This document shows positions 37,030-46,921 of a DNA stretch of 64,000 nucleotides, piece after piece. Position 1 is the first letter of the stretch, and each line of letters begins with the position of its first letter. The DNA is from Actinomycetota bacterium (GTDB lineage: Bacteria; Actinomycetota; Thermoleophilia; Solirubrobacterales; JACPNS01), in assembly GCA_016213645.1 (NCBI GenBank), contig JACQZY010000005.1, positions 1 through 64,000 of the forward strand, read 5' to 3'. A program made the position numbers and the translations under genes. Under the pieces are notes generated by a model. That model saw only the letters and a program-made list of their open reading frames with translations, was not told where the DNA came from and did no database searches.

Positions 37030-39360
37030 TCAGGCGGGTGTTGGATCGGCCGCCACGCCGTCGCCGCCGGATATCGCGTCGGTGGAGAAGGCGCGCGCGC
37101 CTTCGCCGCCCGGACTCGGCAGCCATTCCAGCCACCGCGGCAGGTACCAGTTCCACTCACCCAGCAGCTTCATCGCCGCGGGCAGCAACACCGCGCGGAT
37201 CACCGTGGCGTCGATCAACACGGCAACCGAGAGCCCTACACCCATCTGCTTGAGTGGCAGCATCGACAGCGAACCGAAGATCGCGAACACCGCCACCATC
37301 ACCGCCGCGGCGCTGGTGACCACACCGGCGGTCTGCCGGATGCCGCCGGCCACCGCCGACTCTGTGTCGAGACCGCGGTCAACCAGCTCACGAACGCGGC
37401 TCAGGATGAACACGTGGTAATCCATCGAGAGTCCGAAGAGAATTACGAACAGGAACAGCGGCAGCCACGGCGCGATCGCTCCGCTGGGCTCGAAGTTCAG
37501 CAGGTCCGCGCCCCAGCCGTGCTGGAACATCAGCACGAGTACGCCGTAAGCGGCGCCCACCGAAAGCAGGTTCAGCACGATCGCCTTCAGCGGGATCACG
37601 ATCGAACGGAAAGTCACGAGCATCAGCAGGAAGGCCAGTCCCAGCACGAAGCCGAAAACCACCGGCAGGCGCGACTGCATCTGCTGGTTGAAATCGACCG
37701 ACTGCGCGGTCATGCCGGTCACCGACGCGCGTGCGCCGGGCACAGCGCCAAGCGTTTCCGGCAGGATCGTCTCGCGCAGGTGTTTGACAGTGTTTTCCGC
37801 GGCGTCCTGGTTGCGCGCGTTCGCGAGCGGCACGCTGATTCTCGCTAGACGACCGTCTTTGCTGTAGACGACTTCGTTCGGCGCATGCAGACCCGGATCG
37901 GCCGCTGCGCGCGCGGAGAACGCCGCAATCGCGGCTTTCGCGCGATCGTTACGCACGTCAGCGTTTTGGTAAACCACGACGGCCGGCAGATTCTCGCTTG
38001 GGAACGCGCGTTCCACATCACGGTAGGCCTGAATTGAAGAGAGCCCCTGCGGAAAATCGTCCACGCTCGCCTGTTGCGTTTTCAGCTCCAGAGCCGGCGC
38101 GGAAAGTGCCAAAAGCAGCACGATGGCAGCAGCCGCGAACACCGCCGGCCTACGCAGTACGCGCGTCACGACCGCGGTCCACACTCCGCCGCCGCCGGCC
38201 GCCTCGCGGCGGACGCGCAGCCGGCCGAGCAACGGCACGCGGCCCTTCTCCACACGGTCGCCGAGCAGGCTCAGCATCGCCGGCAGCACGGTGAGCGAAC
38301 CGATCATCGCGACCGCCACCACCATCATCGTGCCCACGCCGAAGGAGATGAACGTCTTGTCGCCCGCCATCAGCATGCCGGCCATCGCCGCGATCACGGT
38401 CAAACCGCTCACCAGCACGGCCCGTCCAGACGTTGCCGCGGCCGCCTCCAGCGCGGCGCGCGCGCCACGGCCGGCGGCGCGCTCCTCGCGCTCGCGCTTT
38501 AAATAGAACAGCGAGTAGTCCACGCCCACCGCCATGCCGATCAGCAGAATCACCTCGGCGATTGCGTCATCTACCGGGCTGAGCTGACTGGGCAGACTGA
38601 CCAAACCGATCGTCGCGATCACGCCGGTGATCGCGAGCAGCACCGGAATCCCCGCTGCCACAAGCGCGCCGAATGCCAGCAACAGAATCGCCAGCGTGAT
38701 CGGCAACGAGAGGTTGCGCGCGCGTACGAGGTCATCGTTGAACGCGCCTTCGAGTTCGTGCTCGATGCTGGCGTCGCCGGTCTGGCCGATCTTCACGGCC
38801 GGGTTGGCCGCGCGCGCCGCGTCCAGCCGCTTGCTCACCGGCACAATACGGTCTGCGGCCGAGTCCTTGTCGCCCGCGATCGCGAAGCTCACGAGTGCCG
38901 CGTGGCCATCACGTGAGATCGTGCCCTCCTGCGTGCTCGGCGCACGCACGCCAGTCACGCTTGGCGCGGACGCCATCCGCCGGCGCACGTCGTCGACCGC
39001 GCGGTCGAAGGCGGCGTCGCCCGCGCGCAAGCTACGGCTCGACACGATCACGTTTTCCTGCGCCAACGGCTTGGGCAGGTGCTTCGCCAGCGCCTGCTCG
39101 GCCACCCGACTTTCACCGTTGAAGTAGTCGATGTCCTTGATGCTCTTGCGTTCGACCTGGCCGCCGACCACGATCGACATCGCCACGAACGCAAACCAAA
39201 GCGCAATCGCGGTCTTTCGGTGCGTGGCGCTCCAGCGACCGGCGCGTGCGGCGAGCCCGCGCGGCGTTGCCGTAACTTCGCGCTTCGGCGGCACGTCTCC
39301 GCCACGGCGCGCTGGAGTCTGACCGGGGGACTGTCTTGATTTTCTGTGAGGGAATTGCAT
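37030..39360 (-). CDS. MMPL/RND family transporter
   Basis: Two TM blocks and SSD-like motifs: VDYSLFYLKREREERAAGRGARAALEAAAATSGRAVLVSGLTV, LSMDYHVFILSRVREL. Confidence 0.92.
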   Translation of the reverse strand: MQFPHRKSRQSPGQTPARRGGDVPPKREVTATPRGLAARAGRWSATHRKTAIALWFAFVAMSIVVGGQVERKSIKDIDYFNGESRVAEQALAKHLPKPLAQENVIVSSRSLRAGDAAFDRAVDDVRRRMASAPSVTGVRAPSTQEGTISRDGHAALVSFAIAGDKDSAADRIVPVSKRLDAARAANPAVKIGQTGDASIEHELEGAFNDDLVRARNLSLPITLAILLLAFGALVAAGIPVLLAITGVIATIGLVSLPSQLSPVDDAIAEVILLIGMAVGVDYSLFYLKREREERAAGRGARAALEAAAATSGRAVLVSGLTVIAAMAGMLMAGDKTFISFGVGTMMVVAVAMIGSLTVLPAMLSLLGDRVEKGRVPLLGRLRVRREAAGGGGVWTAVVTRVLRRPAVFAAAAIVLLLALSAPALELKTQQASVDDFPQGLSSIQAYRDVERAFPSENLPAVVVYQNADVRNDRAKAAIAAFSARAAADPGLHAPNEVVYSKDGRLARISVPLANARNQDAAENTVKHLRETILPETLGAVPGARASVTGMTAQSVDFNQQMQSRLPVVFGFVLGLAFLLMLVTFRSIVIPLKAIVLNLLSVGAAYGVLVLMFQHGWGADLLNFEPSGAIAPWLPLFLFVILFGLSMDYHVFILSRVRELVDRGLDTESAVAGGIRQTAGVVTSAAAVMVAVFAIFGSLSMLPLKQMGVGLSVAVLIDATVIRAVLLPAAMKLLGEWNWYLPRWLEWLPSPGGEGARAFSTDAISGGDGVAADPTPA

Positions 39361-39546
39361 GGGAACGAGCCTTTCAGAGCGAGTTGTGCATTCACCGGCA
39401 AGTCTTCACGTGTGCGGCTTCGATTCCAATGCGGCTCACCCTGATCTTGCGCGGTGGCGGTCCCCACGCGGCCCGGCGGCGTGCCGCACCCTTCGGGTGG
39501 GGTTTTCCACACCCATTCCGAGCGGTGAAACGGTCACAATCGGGCT

Positions 39547-39930
39547 ATGAAAGATCGCTGCACTTTGCTGATCGTCGATGACCACGACGCCTTCCGCGCC
39601 AGCGCCGCCAGATTGCTGGCCGCCGACGGCTTTACGGTGATCGGCGAGGCCGCCGACGGCGAGAGCGCTGTCAGCGCGGCTCGCTCGCTTTCTCCGGACG
39701 TAATCCTGCTCGACGTGCAACTTCCCGACATCGACGGCTTCGCAGTGGCTGACCGTGTGCTCGCCGCCGCGCGCGACAACGGACACGTACCGGCGATCGT
39801 GCTGACGTCCAGCCGCGACGCGTCGGACTACGGACCCTCGGTGGCACGCAGCGGCGCGCGAGGGTTCATCGGCAAGGCCGATCTGTCTGGCGCGGCCCTT
39901 CGCGCACTTACGGGAGAGCCGGCGGCGTGA
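39547..39930 (+). CDS. Stand-alone response regulator receiver domain
   Basis: LLIVDDHDAFRASAARLL...DVILLDVQLPDIDGF...IVLTSSRD. Confidence 0.88.
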   Translation: MKDRCTLLIVDDHDAFRASAARLLAADGFTVIGEAADGESAVSAARSLSPDVILLDVQLPDIDGFAVADRVLAAARDNGHVPAIVLTSSRDASDYGPSVARSGARGFIGKADLSGAALRALTGEPAA

Positions 39931-41693
39931 GATCGCTGCGCGCGGCACTCATCTTTGTCGGCACCGCCGGGCTCGCGGCCGGCCTTTTCGTGGCGTCGGT
40001 GCGGCTGACCAGCAGCCGCGAAACGGCGCCCGGTCCAGACGTCATAGTCGCTTTGCTCGTGGGTTGGTCGTTCATCGGCACCGGACTCTTCGCGTGGTGG
40101 CGCCGACCGCTCAACCGCACAGGCATGCTGATGACGGCCGTGGGCTTCACCTGGTTCATCAGTTCGCTGACGATCTCCGACGTTCCGGGCGTATTCATTT
40201 TCGGCGTCGCGCTGAACAACCTTGTGCTGATCGTGCTGGCGTATTTGGTGTTCGCGTTTCCCTCGGGACGGCTGGACTCGAAATACGCGCGCTGGCTGAT
40301 CTGGTTCGGATTTTTTGACGGCGTCGTGTTGCAGTTTCTCGGGCTGCTTGTGCTGAGGCACCCGACACCACAGATGAACTGTGCCGACTGCCCGAGCAAT
40401 CCGCTGGCGCTGACCCACAACGCAGACCTCTTCACCGTGCTCAATCACATCTCCGCGATCGGCGGTGTGATTCTGCTTTCGGCGATGGTCGCGTTGTTGG
40501 TCAGGCGTCGGCGCACGCTCGGCTCGGCCGCACGCAGGGCGATCGCGCCGGTGATGTTCGCCGGCGGTTTCACGCTGGCGATGTTCGCGGCGATGATCGG
40601 GATTTCGCTCTTCGCGGACGAGAGCATCGTCGGAGACATCACGCATCTGGGTGGCGTGCTCGGGCTCGTGCTCGTGCCCTACGCCTTTTTGTTCGGATTG
40701 ATGCGCGCCCGGTTTGGCGGGGCAGAAGCCGTCGGCGAGCTGATCGAGTCGCTGACCGACGCGGATCGGCGCGAAGGCAACATCCGCGACGCGCTGTCGG
40801 AGGCGCTCGGCGATCCAAGCCTGCAGTTCGCATACTGGCTGCCGGATCTTGAGATCTACGTGGACGACCTCGGCGAGCCGGTCACGCTTCCGGACGAGGG
40901 TGCCGGGCGCGCATGGAGCGCCGTCGAGCACGACGGCGAGCTGATCGCCGCGATCATTTTCGACGCCACCGTGGAAGACCACCGGAGGCTTGTGCGCTCG
41001 GCGGGGGCAGCGGCGGCTCTAGCCCTGCGAAACCGCCGGCTCGAAGCGGAACTACGCGCAAAGGTTGCCGAACTTCGCGCCTCGCGCGCACGCATCGTGC
41101 AGGCCGCCGACGAGACTCGCCGCCGTCTGGAGAGAAATCTCCACGACGGCGCCCAGCAGCAGCTGATCTCGATCGCTTTGAACCTGCGGCTCGCGAAGTC
41201 CAAACTGGAGGAAAACCCCACAGCCGCGGGCGAGTTGATCGATCAGGCCGCCAATGAACTTGCCACCGCCACCGATGAACTGCGTGAACTGGCGCGGGGG
41301 ATCCACCCCGCCGTGCTGTCGGACCACGGTCTCGCGGCCGCTGTTGAGGCACTCGCTTCGCGCTCGACGGTGCCGGTTGAGCTTGGCGAGCTGCCCGAGC
41401 GGAGGCTGCCCGAGGCCATCGAGAGCGCGATCTATTTCGTCGTCGCCGAAGCTCTGACGAACGTTGCACGCTACGCGGGCGAGGTCAGCGGCGCACGCGT
41501 CGCGATCACTGCGAACAACGGGCTCGCTCAAGTGATCATCAGCGACGACGGGGCCGGCGGCGCCGACCCGCGCAACGGCACCGGTCTGCGCGGCTTGACC
41601 GATCGCGTCGCCGCGCTTGACGGCAAACTCAAGGTGTTCAGTCCACCCGGGGAGGGCACCAGGATCGAAGCAGAAATCCCATGCGCGTCGTAA
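39927..41693 (+). CDS. NarL-type sensor histidine kinase (HisKA_3/HATPase), multi-TM N-terminus
   Basis: RRRLERNLHDGAQQQLISIALNLRLA, FVVAEALTNVARYA, DDGAGGADPRNGTGLRGLTDRVAALDG; 4-nt overlap with upstream gene. Confidence 0.93.
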   Translation: MRSLRAALIFVGTAGLAAGLFVASVRLTSSRETAPGPDVIVALLVGWSFIGTGLFAWWRRPLNRTGMLMTAVGFTWFISSLTISDVPGVFIFGVALNNLVLIVLAYLVFAFPSGRLDSKYARWLIWFGFFDGVVLQFLGLLVLRHPTPQMNCADCPSNPLALTHNADLFTVLNHISAIGGVILLSAMVALLVRRRRTLGSAARRAIAPVMFAGGFTLAMFAAMIGISLFADESIVGDITHLGGVLGLVLVPYAFLFGLMRARFGGAEAVGELIESLTDADRREGNIRDALSEALGDPSLQFAYWLPDLEIYVDDLGEPVTLPDEGAGRAWSAVEHDGELIAAIIFDATVEDHRRLVRSAGAAAALALRNRRLEAELRAKVAELRASRARIVQAADETRRRLERNLHDGAQQQLISIALNLRLAKSKLEENPTAAGELIDQAANELATATDELRELARGIHPAVLSDHGLAAAVEALASRSTVPVELGELPERRLPEAIESAIYFVVAEALTNVARYAGEVSGARVAITANNGLAQVIISDDGAGGADPRNGTGLRGLTDRVAALDGKLKVFSPPGEGTRIEAEIPCAS

Positions 41694-42325
41694 TCGCCGA
41701 AGATCAGATCCTGCTGCGCGAAGGCGTAGTGCGGCTGCTCGAAGATGCCGGCGTGGAGGTCGTCGGTCAGGCAGGCGACGCCGAAGAGCTGCTGCGCAAG
41801 GTTCACGCGTACAAACCAGACGTGGCGGTGACCGATATCCGCATGCCGCCGACCAACTCCGACGAGGGGCTGCGCGCGGCACGCAAGATTCGTGACGAGC
41901 TGCCGGAGATCGGCGTGCTGGTGCTCTCACAGTACGTCGAGGAACGCTACGTGCTGGACCTGATCGCGGACGACGCGAGCGGCGTCGGCTACCTGCTGAA
42001 AGACCGTGTGGTGGAAGTTGACGCATTCGTAGACGCGATACGCCGCGTCGCCGACGGCGGTTCGGCGCTGGACCCTGAGGTCGTATCGCACATGCTCGGC
42101 AGACGCCGCCGCAACGACCCACTTGAAGAACTCAGCGAACGCGAGCGCGAGGTACTCGGTCTGATGGCCGAGGGTCGTAGCAACGCGGCAATCGCGGAGA
42201 CGCTGTTTGTCACCGGCAGCACGGTCGAGAAACACGTCACCAACATCTTCGACAAGCTCGATCTCGACAGCACACCGCAGGATCACCGGCGCGTGCTGGC
42301 GGTACTTCGCTACCTAAACGGCTGA
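41681..42325 (+). CDS. LuxR/NarL-family response regulator
   Basis: RVVIAEDQILLREGVVRLLE, VTDIRMPP, ELSEREREVLGLMAEGRSNAAIAETLFVTGSTVEKHVTNIFDKL. Confidence 0.95.
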   Translation: MRVVIAEDQILLREGVVRLLEDAGVEVVGQAGDAEELLRKVHAYKPDVAVTDIRMPPTNSDEGLRAARKIRDELPEIGVLVLSQYVEERYVLDLIADDASGVGYLLKDRVVEVDAFVDAIRRVADGGSALDPEVVSHMLGRRRRNDPLEELSEREREVLGLMAEGRSNAAIAETLFVTGSTVEKHVTNIFDKLDLDSTPQDHRRVLAVLRYLNG

Positions 42326-42394
42326 GCCGGCATCGGCGCAGCTCGAGCCGTCGGCGCAATTCGACTGATCGAAACGTCGCCAAGCCGCGCGCCG

Positions 42395-44173
42395 TCAGCG
42401 CCGGGCCCGAACGCTCACCGAACGCGTCGCGTGCCACGAGCCGGACGCGGCGTTGCCGTCAAAGTCGAGGTTGAGCACCAAACGGTGGCCGATCGCCGCG
42501 CGAGGGAGCAACAGCTTGACCGGCGCCACACACGAGCCGCCCTTCACGCCGACGCGCGCGACTGCGGCGAATTTGCCAGTTGCGCGAGAACGTCCACTCA
42601 CGAGCACCCGCCCGGTGCACGCTTCGCGCGGTGCCACTCCGGCCGGTGCGCGGTAGTTGAGCGACGTGGTCACGCTGACTCGTGTGCTCGCATATCCGGA
42701 GGCGACGCGAGCCGACGAAAGTGAAATCGACGACGGCGCCGACGCGATCACCGGTGCGCCGCCCCCGCCCGGATACGGCGGAGGCGGCGGCACCACGTGA
42801 AGCGCGGTTGAAGTGCTGTTTTGGCGACCGTAATCGTTCGTTACGGTGAGCGTGACTACGTAGTCGCCGGTCGCCGCGAAGGAGTGCGACGATGCGGTTC
42901 CGGCTCCGGCGCCCTGATCGCCGAAGTCCCAGACGTAAGAGACGATCGCGCCGGTCACGTCGCCGGAGGGATCGTTGCTGACGCCGCCGGTGGAGCTTGA
43001 GCCGTCGAACTGCACGACCCTGCCCGCAACGGGAGCGCCGGGGGTGTAAGTGAACGCAGCCACCGGCACCGGGGCCGCCACGACATGAACCGTGTGGCTG
43101 ACGCCGGTGGTTTTGCCGTAATCGTTGGTGACAGTGAGGGCGACGGTGAAGTCTCCACCGTCCGCGAACGCATGCGCGGGGCCGACGCCGGTACTCGTGG
43201 ACTGGTCGCCAAAGTCCCAGGAGTAGGAAACGATCGTGCCGGTGACGTCGCCGGAGGGATCGCTGCTGATGCCGCCGGTGGAGCCGGAAGCGTTGAACTG
43301 AACATCGCGGCCGGCCACCTGCGCGGTAGGCGTGAAGCTGAACTCTGCGGTCGGCACCGGGGCCGACGCCACATGGACGGAGTGGCTGACACTGGCGGAC
43401 TTGCCGTAGTCATTCGTGACCGTGAGGCCGACGGTGAAGTCTCCTCCCGTGGCATAAGCGTGCGCCACGCTTGCGCCGTCGCCGGTGGACTGGTCGCCAA
43501 AGTCCCAGGTGTACGAGGTGATCGTGCCGGTCGTCGTGCCGTCCACCCCGCCGGTCGAAGTGGCCGCGTCAAACTGGATGTCGCGACCCGCCACCGGCGC
43601 GGCAGGGGAGAAGGCGAACTCGGCCGTCGGCACCGGAGCCGGCGCGGGCGGACCGCCTCCGCAACCATCGTGATGATGGCGGTGACAGTGGTGGTTGTGA
43701 TGATGGGGGTGGCAGTGACGACGGTGCCCGTAGCCGCGACCGCGCCCGTGACGGTGATGCCCACGACCGTGCTTACAACGGTCGGGGTCGGCATCGTCGC
43801 CCTGATCCACCTCATTGTTTTCGCCGCCTGTCTCAACTCCGCTGACGGTGTCACATTCGTCATCGGCGCCGTGTCCGTTTTCGGCGTGGTCGTTTCCGTC
43901 GTTGCCGCCTACCGCGTCGTTGCCGTGCCCGTCTGTTTGATGGCGGTTGTCGCCGTTCTCGTCCGCGGCGCAAACGTCCCAGCTTCCGTGCGTCCACGCA
44001 TCAAGCCAGCCGTTTCCGGCGGAAGAACCTTCTGCAACGGCGTCAACCGTGTCCGTTGTGTTGTGTGCGAGAGCGGAAGAACCGCCGATCGCCAGCGACA
44101 CAAGCAGGACTGCGGAGACGACCACCGCGCGAACAATCCATGTCCGTGCGCGTGAGCTGGTCGGATAAATCAT
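42395..44173 (-). CDS. Secreted PKD-repeat protein with acidic and His-rich N-terminal segments
   Basis: Three PKD modules (YTWDFGDQSTG, YSWDFGDQSTS, YVWDFGDQGAG); HGRGHHRHGRGRGYGHRRHCHPHHHNHHCHRHHHDGCGGG; signal segment after ATG 44173. Confidence 0.88.
   Translation of the reverse strand: MIYPTSSRARTWIVRAVVVSAVLLVSLAIGGSSALAHNTTDTVDAVAEGSSAGNGWLDAWTHGSWDVCAADENGDNRHQTDGHGNDAVGGNDGNDHAENGHGADDECDTVSGVETGGENNEVDQGDDADPDRCKHGRGHHRHGRGRGYGHRRHCHPHHHNHHCHRHHHDGCGGGPPAPAPVPTAEFAFSPAAPVAGRDIQFDAATSTGGVDGTTTGTITSYTWDFGDQSTGDGASVAHAYATGGDFTVGLTVTNDYGKSASVSHSVHVASAPVPTAEFSFTPTAQVAGRDVQFNASGSTGGISSDPSGDVTGTIVSYSWDFGDQSTSTGVGPAHAFADGGDFTVALTVTNDYGKTTGVSHTVHVVAAPVPVAAFTYTPGAPVAGRVVQFDGSSSTGGVSNDPSGDVTGAIVSYVWDFGDQGAGAGTASSHSFAATGDYVVTLTVTNDYGRQNSTSTALHVVPPPPPYPGGGGAPVIASAPSSISLSSARVASGYASTRVSVTTSLNYRAPAGVAPREACTGRVLVSGRSRATGKFAAVARVGVKGGSCVAPVKLLLPRAAIGHRLVLNLDFDGNAASGSWHATRSVSVRARR
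42880..43630. repeat. Tandem repeats of about 290 bp encoding three PKD modules
   Basis: Near-identical stretches such as gccggt[c/g]acgtcgccggagggatcg[t/c]tgctga[c/t]gccgccggtggag at about 42949 and 43239. Confidence 0.8.
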
Positions 44174-44326
44174 TCTGCTCTTCAATCTACTTGCGGTGAG
44201 CTGGACGCAGCGGCCGGATCGGCGCATGTACTGGACTAAAAGCCGACCCGATAATTCGACCTGGCGACGTCTGCGGGACGCCTAATACCGGCCTGAGCGG
44301 CTGCCGGTTCGCCTATTCTTCTGCCC

Positions 44327-45001
44327 ATGAACGGCATGACCCTCTGGCTGATTTGCGCGGGTATTCCCCTGATCTTCGGGCTGCTCGCGCAAGCGTCCGT
44401 CAAGCGCACATTCGCGAAGTACTCCGACGTGCGGCCGGCCAATGGCATGACAGGCGCCGAGGCCGCGGCAGCGGTACTGAAATCGTCCGGCCTGGACGGA
44501 CTCACGATCAATCCGATCGAGGGCCACCTGACCGACCACTACGACCCGCGCAACCGTACTCTGAATCTCTCGGCCCAGGTTGGCCAGGCCAGCTCGGTGG
44601 CGGCGATCGGCGTCGCGGCCCACGAGGCCGGCCACGCAATCCAAGGCTCCGCCGGCTACTGGCCGATGAAGTTCCGCCAAACCCTCGTGCCCGCGGCGAC
44701 GGTAGGCCAGTCACTGTGGTTCATGCCGGTGATGATTGGTCTGATTCTGAACATGACCGGGCTCGTGACGATCGGCCTGGTGTTCTTCGCTGCGGTCGTG
44801 CTGTTTCAACTGATCACGCTGCCCGTGGAGTTCGACGCCTCGCACCGCGCGCTTGTGTCGCTGGAGAACCAGGGACTGCTCGCCGCCGAGGAGATGGACG
44901 GCGCCCGCGCGGTGCTGCGAGCCGCGGCACTCACCTACGTGGCAGGATTCGTGGCCGCGCTCGGCCAGCTGATCTACTTCTTCCTCGTTTCGCGCGACTG
45001 A
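44327..45001 (+). CDS. Zinc metallopeptidase (YugP/Zn_peptidase_2-like)
   Basis: AIGVAAHEAGHAIQ metal-binding motif, DHYDPRNRTLNLS. Confidence 0.9.
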   Translation: MNGMTLWLICAGIPLIFGLLAQASVKRTFAKYSDVRPANGMTGAEAAAAVLKSSGLDGLTINPIEGHLTDHYDPRNRTLNLSAQVGQASSVAAIGVAAHEAGHAIQGSAGYWPMKFRQTLVPAATVGQSLWFMPVMIGLILNMTGLVTIGLVFFAAVVLFQLITLPVEFDASHRALVSLENQGLLAAEEMDGARAVLRAAALTYVAGFVAALGQLIYFFLVSRD

Positions 45002-45054
45002 CCCGGCGGCACGGGCCGCGCTCGTCGCGACGGCCTTCCTGTAGAGTGCGGCCG

Positions 45055-45933
45055 ATGGCTACCGAGCAGTCAAGTAGCGGCGTCTTCACGGGCAAAGTGA
45101 TCGCCGTCACCGGCGGCGCACGGGGAATCGGGCTGGAGACCGTGAAGCTTTTGGCCGGCGGCGGCGCCAAAGTGGGCGTCGGCGACCTGGACCCTGCGCT
45201 GGTCGAACGCTCGCTGGCGACGGTGCGCGGCGAGACGGTCGGATTTAGGCTCGACGTGACCGACCGTGATTCGTTCGAGAAGTTCCTGGACGGCGTGGAA
45301 GATCGCTTCGGCCCGATCGACGTGCTGATCAACAACGCCGGTGTGATGTCGTTGAGTCCGTTCACCGACGAGTCCGACGCAGTCGCCGAGCAGCAACTCC
45401 GCGTGAACGTGCTGGGTCCGATGAACGGCATGAAGATCATGATTCCGCGCATGCTCGGACGCGGTCGGGGCCACATCATCAACGTCGTCTCGTCCGCCGG
45501 GCGCTTCAGCCTGCCCGGCGCGGTGATGTATTCGGCGTCAAAGTTCGGCGCGTTCGGCCTAACCGAAGGCGCCGCCTCCGAGTACTCGCGCACGCCGCTG
45601 AAGTTCAGTGCGATCTGCCCGGCAATCGTGCAGTCGGACCTTACGCGCGGCGTAAACCTCTCCACGCGTGGCGCGCGCACTCTAACCACCGATGACGTGG
45701 CCCGCGCGATCGCGCGCACGATCGAGAAACCGAAACTCGTCGTCTACGTGCCCTCCCACGTGAGCCAGATCTACCTGCTCACACTGCTGATGCCGATGCG
45801 GCTACGCCGTGCGATCGAGCGGTTCACGCGGGCCGACCGAGTGCTCACGCAGATCGACACCGAGCACCGGCGCGCGTACGACGAACGCGCCTTCGGCGAA
45901 GCCGAGCGCCCGGCGGTGCCGGACCGCGATTGA
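45055..45933 (+). CDS. SDR family oxidoreductase
   Basis: VIAVTGGARGIGLETVKLL, INNAGVMS, YSASKFGAFGLTEG; ATG at 45055 within longer ORF. Confidence 0.94.
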   Translation: MATEQSSSGVFTGKVIAVTGGARGIGLETVKLLAGGGAKVGVGDLDPALVERSLATVRGETVGFRLDVTDRDSFEKFLDGVEDRFGPIDVLINNAGVMSLSPFTDESDAVAEQQLRVNVLGPMNGMKIMIPRMLGRGRGHIINVVSSAGRFSLPGAVMYSASKFGAFGLTEGAASEYSRTPLKFSAICPAIVQSDLTRGVNLSTRGARTLTTDDVARAIARTIEKPKLVVYVPSHVSQIYLLTLLMPMRLRRAIERFTRADRVLTQIDTEHRRAYDERAFGEAERPAVPDRD

Positions 45934-45949
45934 CCAGCGACCGGCGGCG

Positions 45950-46729
45950 CTACAGAATCTCGACCGGCGTGCCCGGGGGCATCAGCTTGAAGAGCTTGCG
46001 GATCTTGCGATTGGGTACCCGGACGCAACCGTGCGAGATCCGGCCTGGAATCAGCCCCGGTTGGTTGGTGCCGTGAATGCCGACGATGCCGCCGCCCGGC
46101 CAGTCCGAAAGCGTGCTCGAGTATGCCGACAGGCCCATCGCATACGGGCCGTAAGCGCCGCCCGGATCTGTGGACTTCAGCTTATTGCGGATGTAGAAAT
46201 GCCCTGACGGCGTGGCGGTGCCCTTCTTACCGACGCCGACCCGCGATTCCCAGATCTTCGTACCGTTCTTATAGAGCCTCGCGCGGAAATGGCTGCGGCT
46301 GATCTCCAGCCGCGTGTGCACCTCGTTGTAGACGCTCAGAACGTGGCGGTTAACCCAACCGGTGCGGCCGGTGCCACGCATCGGCAACCGCACCTCCACC
46401 CACGTTCCCTGGCCGGGATACGTGCGTTCGCGAAGCGCAAGCACAAGTTCATTTGTGCGGTCGGGCGTACGTGTGGTCAGACGCCGTACCTTGCCGCCCT
46501 TCTTGAGCGGCTCGCTGTAGGCAACCGTACCCCGCACCACAAACGCCCACTGCGACAGCAGGTTTTCGTCGGAAAGCACCGTCTCGGTGTACTCGCTTCC
46601 GGCCGCGGGCGGGTCTGCCGACGCTTCGGCGTCGGTTGCGGCGGTGGCGCTTGAGGGCACGGCGATCGCTGCAATGCACACGAGTAACGCGACCGGCCAC
46701 GCGCGGAGCTGCTTGCGTGCGCGTTCCAT
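45950..46729 (-). CDS. L,D-transpeptidase (YkuD)
   Basis: GIHGTNQPGLIPGRISHGCVRVPNRKI catalytic motif; signal peptide. Confidence 0.94.
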   Translation of the reverse strand: MERARKQLRAWPVALLVCIAAIAVPSSATAATDAEASADPPAAGSEYTETVLSDENLLSQWAFVVRGTVAYSEPLKKGGKVRRLTTRTPDRTNELVLALRERTYPGQGTWVEVRLPMRGTGRTGWVNRHVLSVYNEVHTRLEISRSHFRARLYKNGTKIWESRVGVGKKGTATPSGHFYIRNKLKSTDPGGAYGPYAMGLSAYSSTLSDWPGGGIVGIHGTNQPGLIPGRISHGCVRVPNRKIRKLFKLMPPGTPVEIL

Positions 46730-46834
46730 CACTTCCAAGTGTAGATCAGTAGCGCTCGAATGCACAGAGGTACCGATATGGAACCAACCTTCATACGAAC
46801 ATGCGTTTGGGATGAATAAGTTCGACAGGATTTT

Positions 46835-46848
46835 TGCATAGTTATGCA
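46835..46848. promoter_or_regulatory. Palindrome tgcata-gt-tatgca in AT-rich upstream region, candidate operator
   Basis: Exact 6-bp arms; further short palindromes (tatg-t-cata, gataa..ttatc) before the start at 46922. Confidence 0.5.
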
Positions 46849-46921
46849 GAACTTAACTATTCGTAATTTCAAAAAGATAAGTATGTCATAATTATCAGAT
46901 GCAGAAACACCGCCGAGCAAT

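Noticed and set aside
42880-43630. Regularly spaced near-identical DNA blocks that could look like a CRISPR-like array
   Set aside because: Period of about 290 bp and in-frame PKD domains explain them as protein repeats; no CRISPR repeats or cas genes were seen in the window.
44353-45054. N-terminal extension of the SDR ORF overlapping the zinc metallopeptidase gene
   Set aside because: Arg/Pro/Gly-rich translation in the wrong frame; the real SDR start is ATG 45055.
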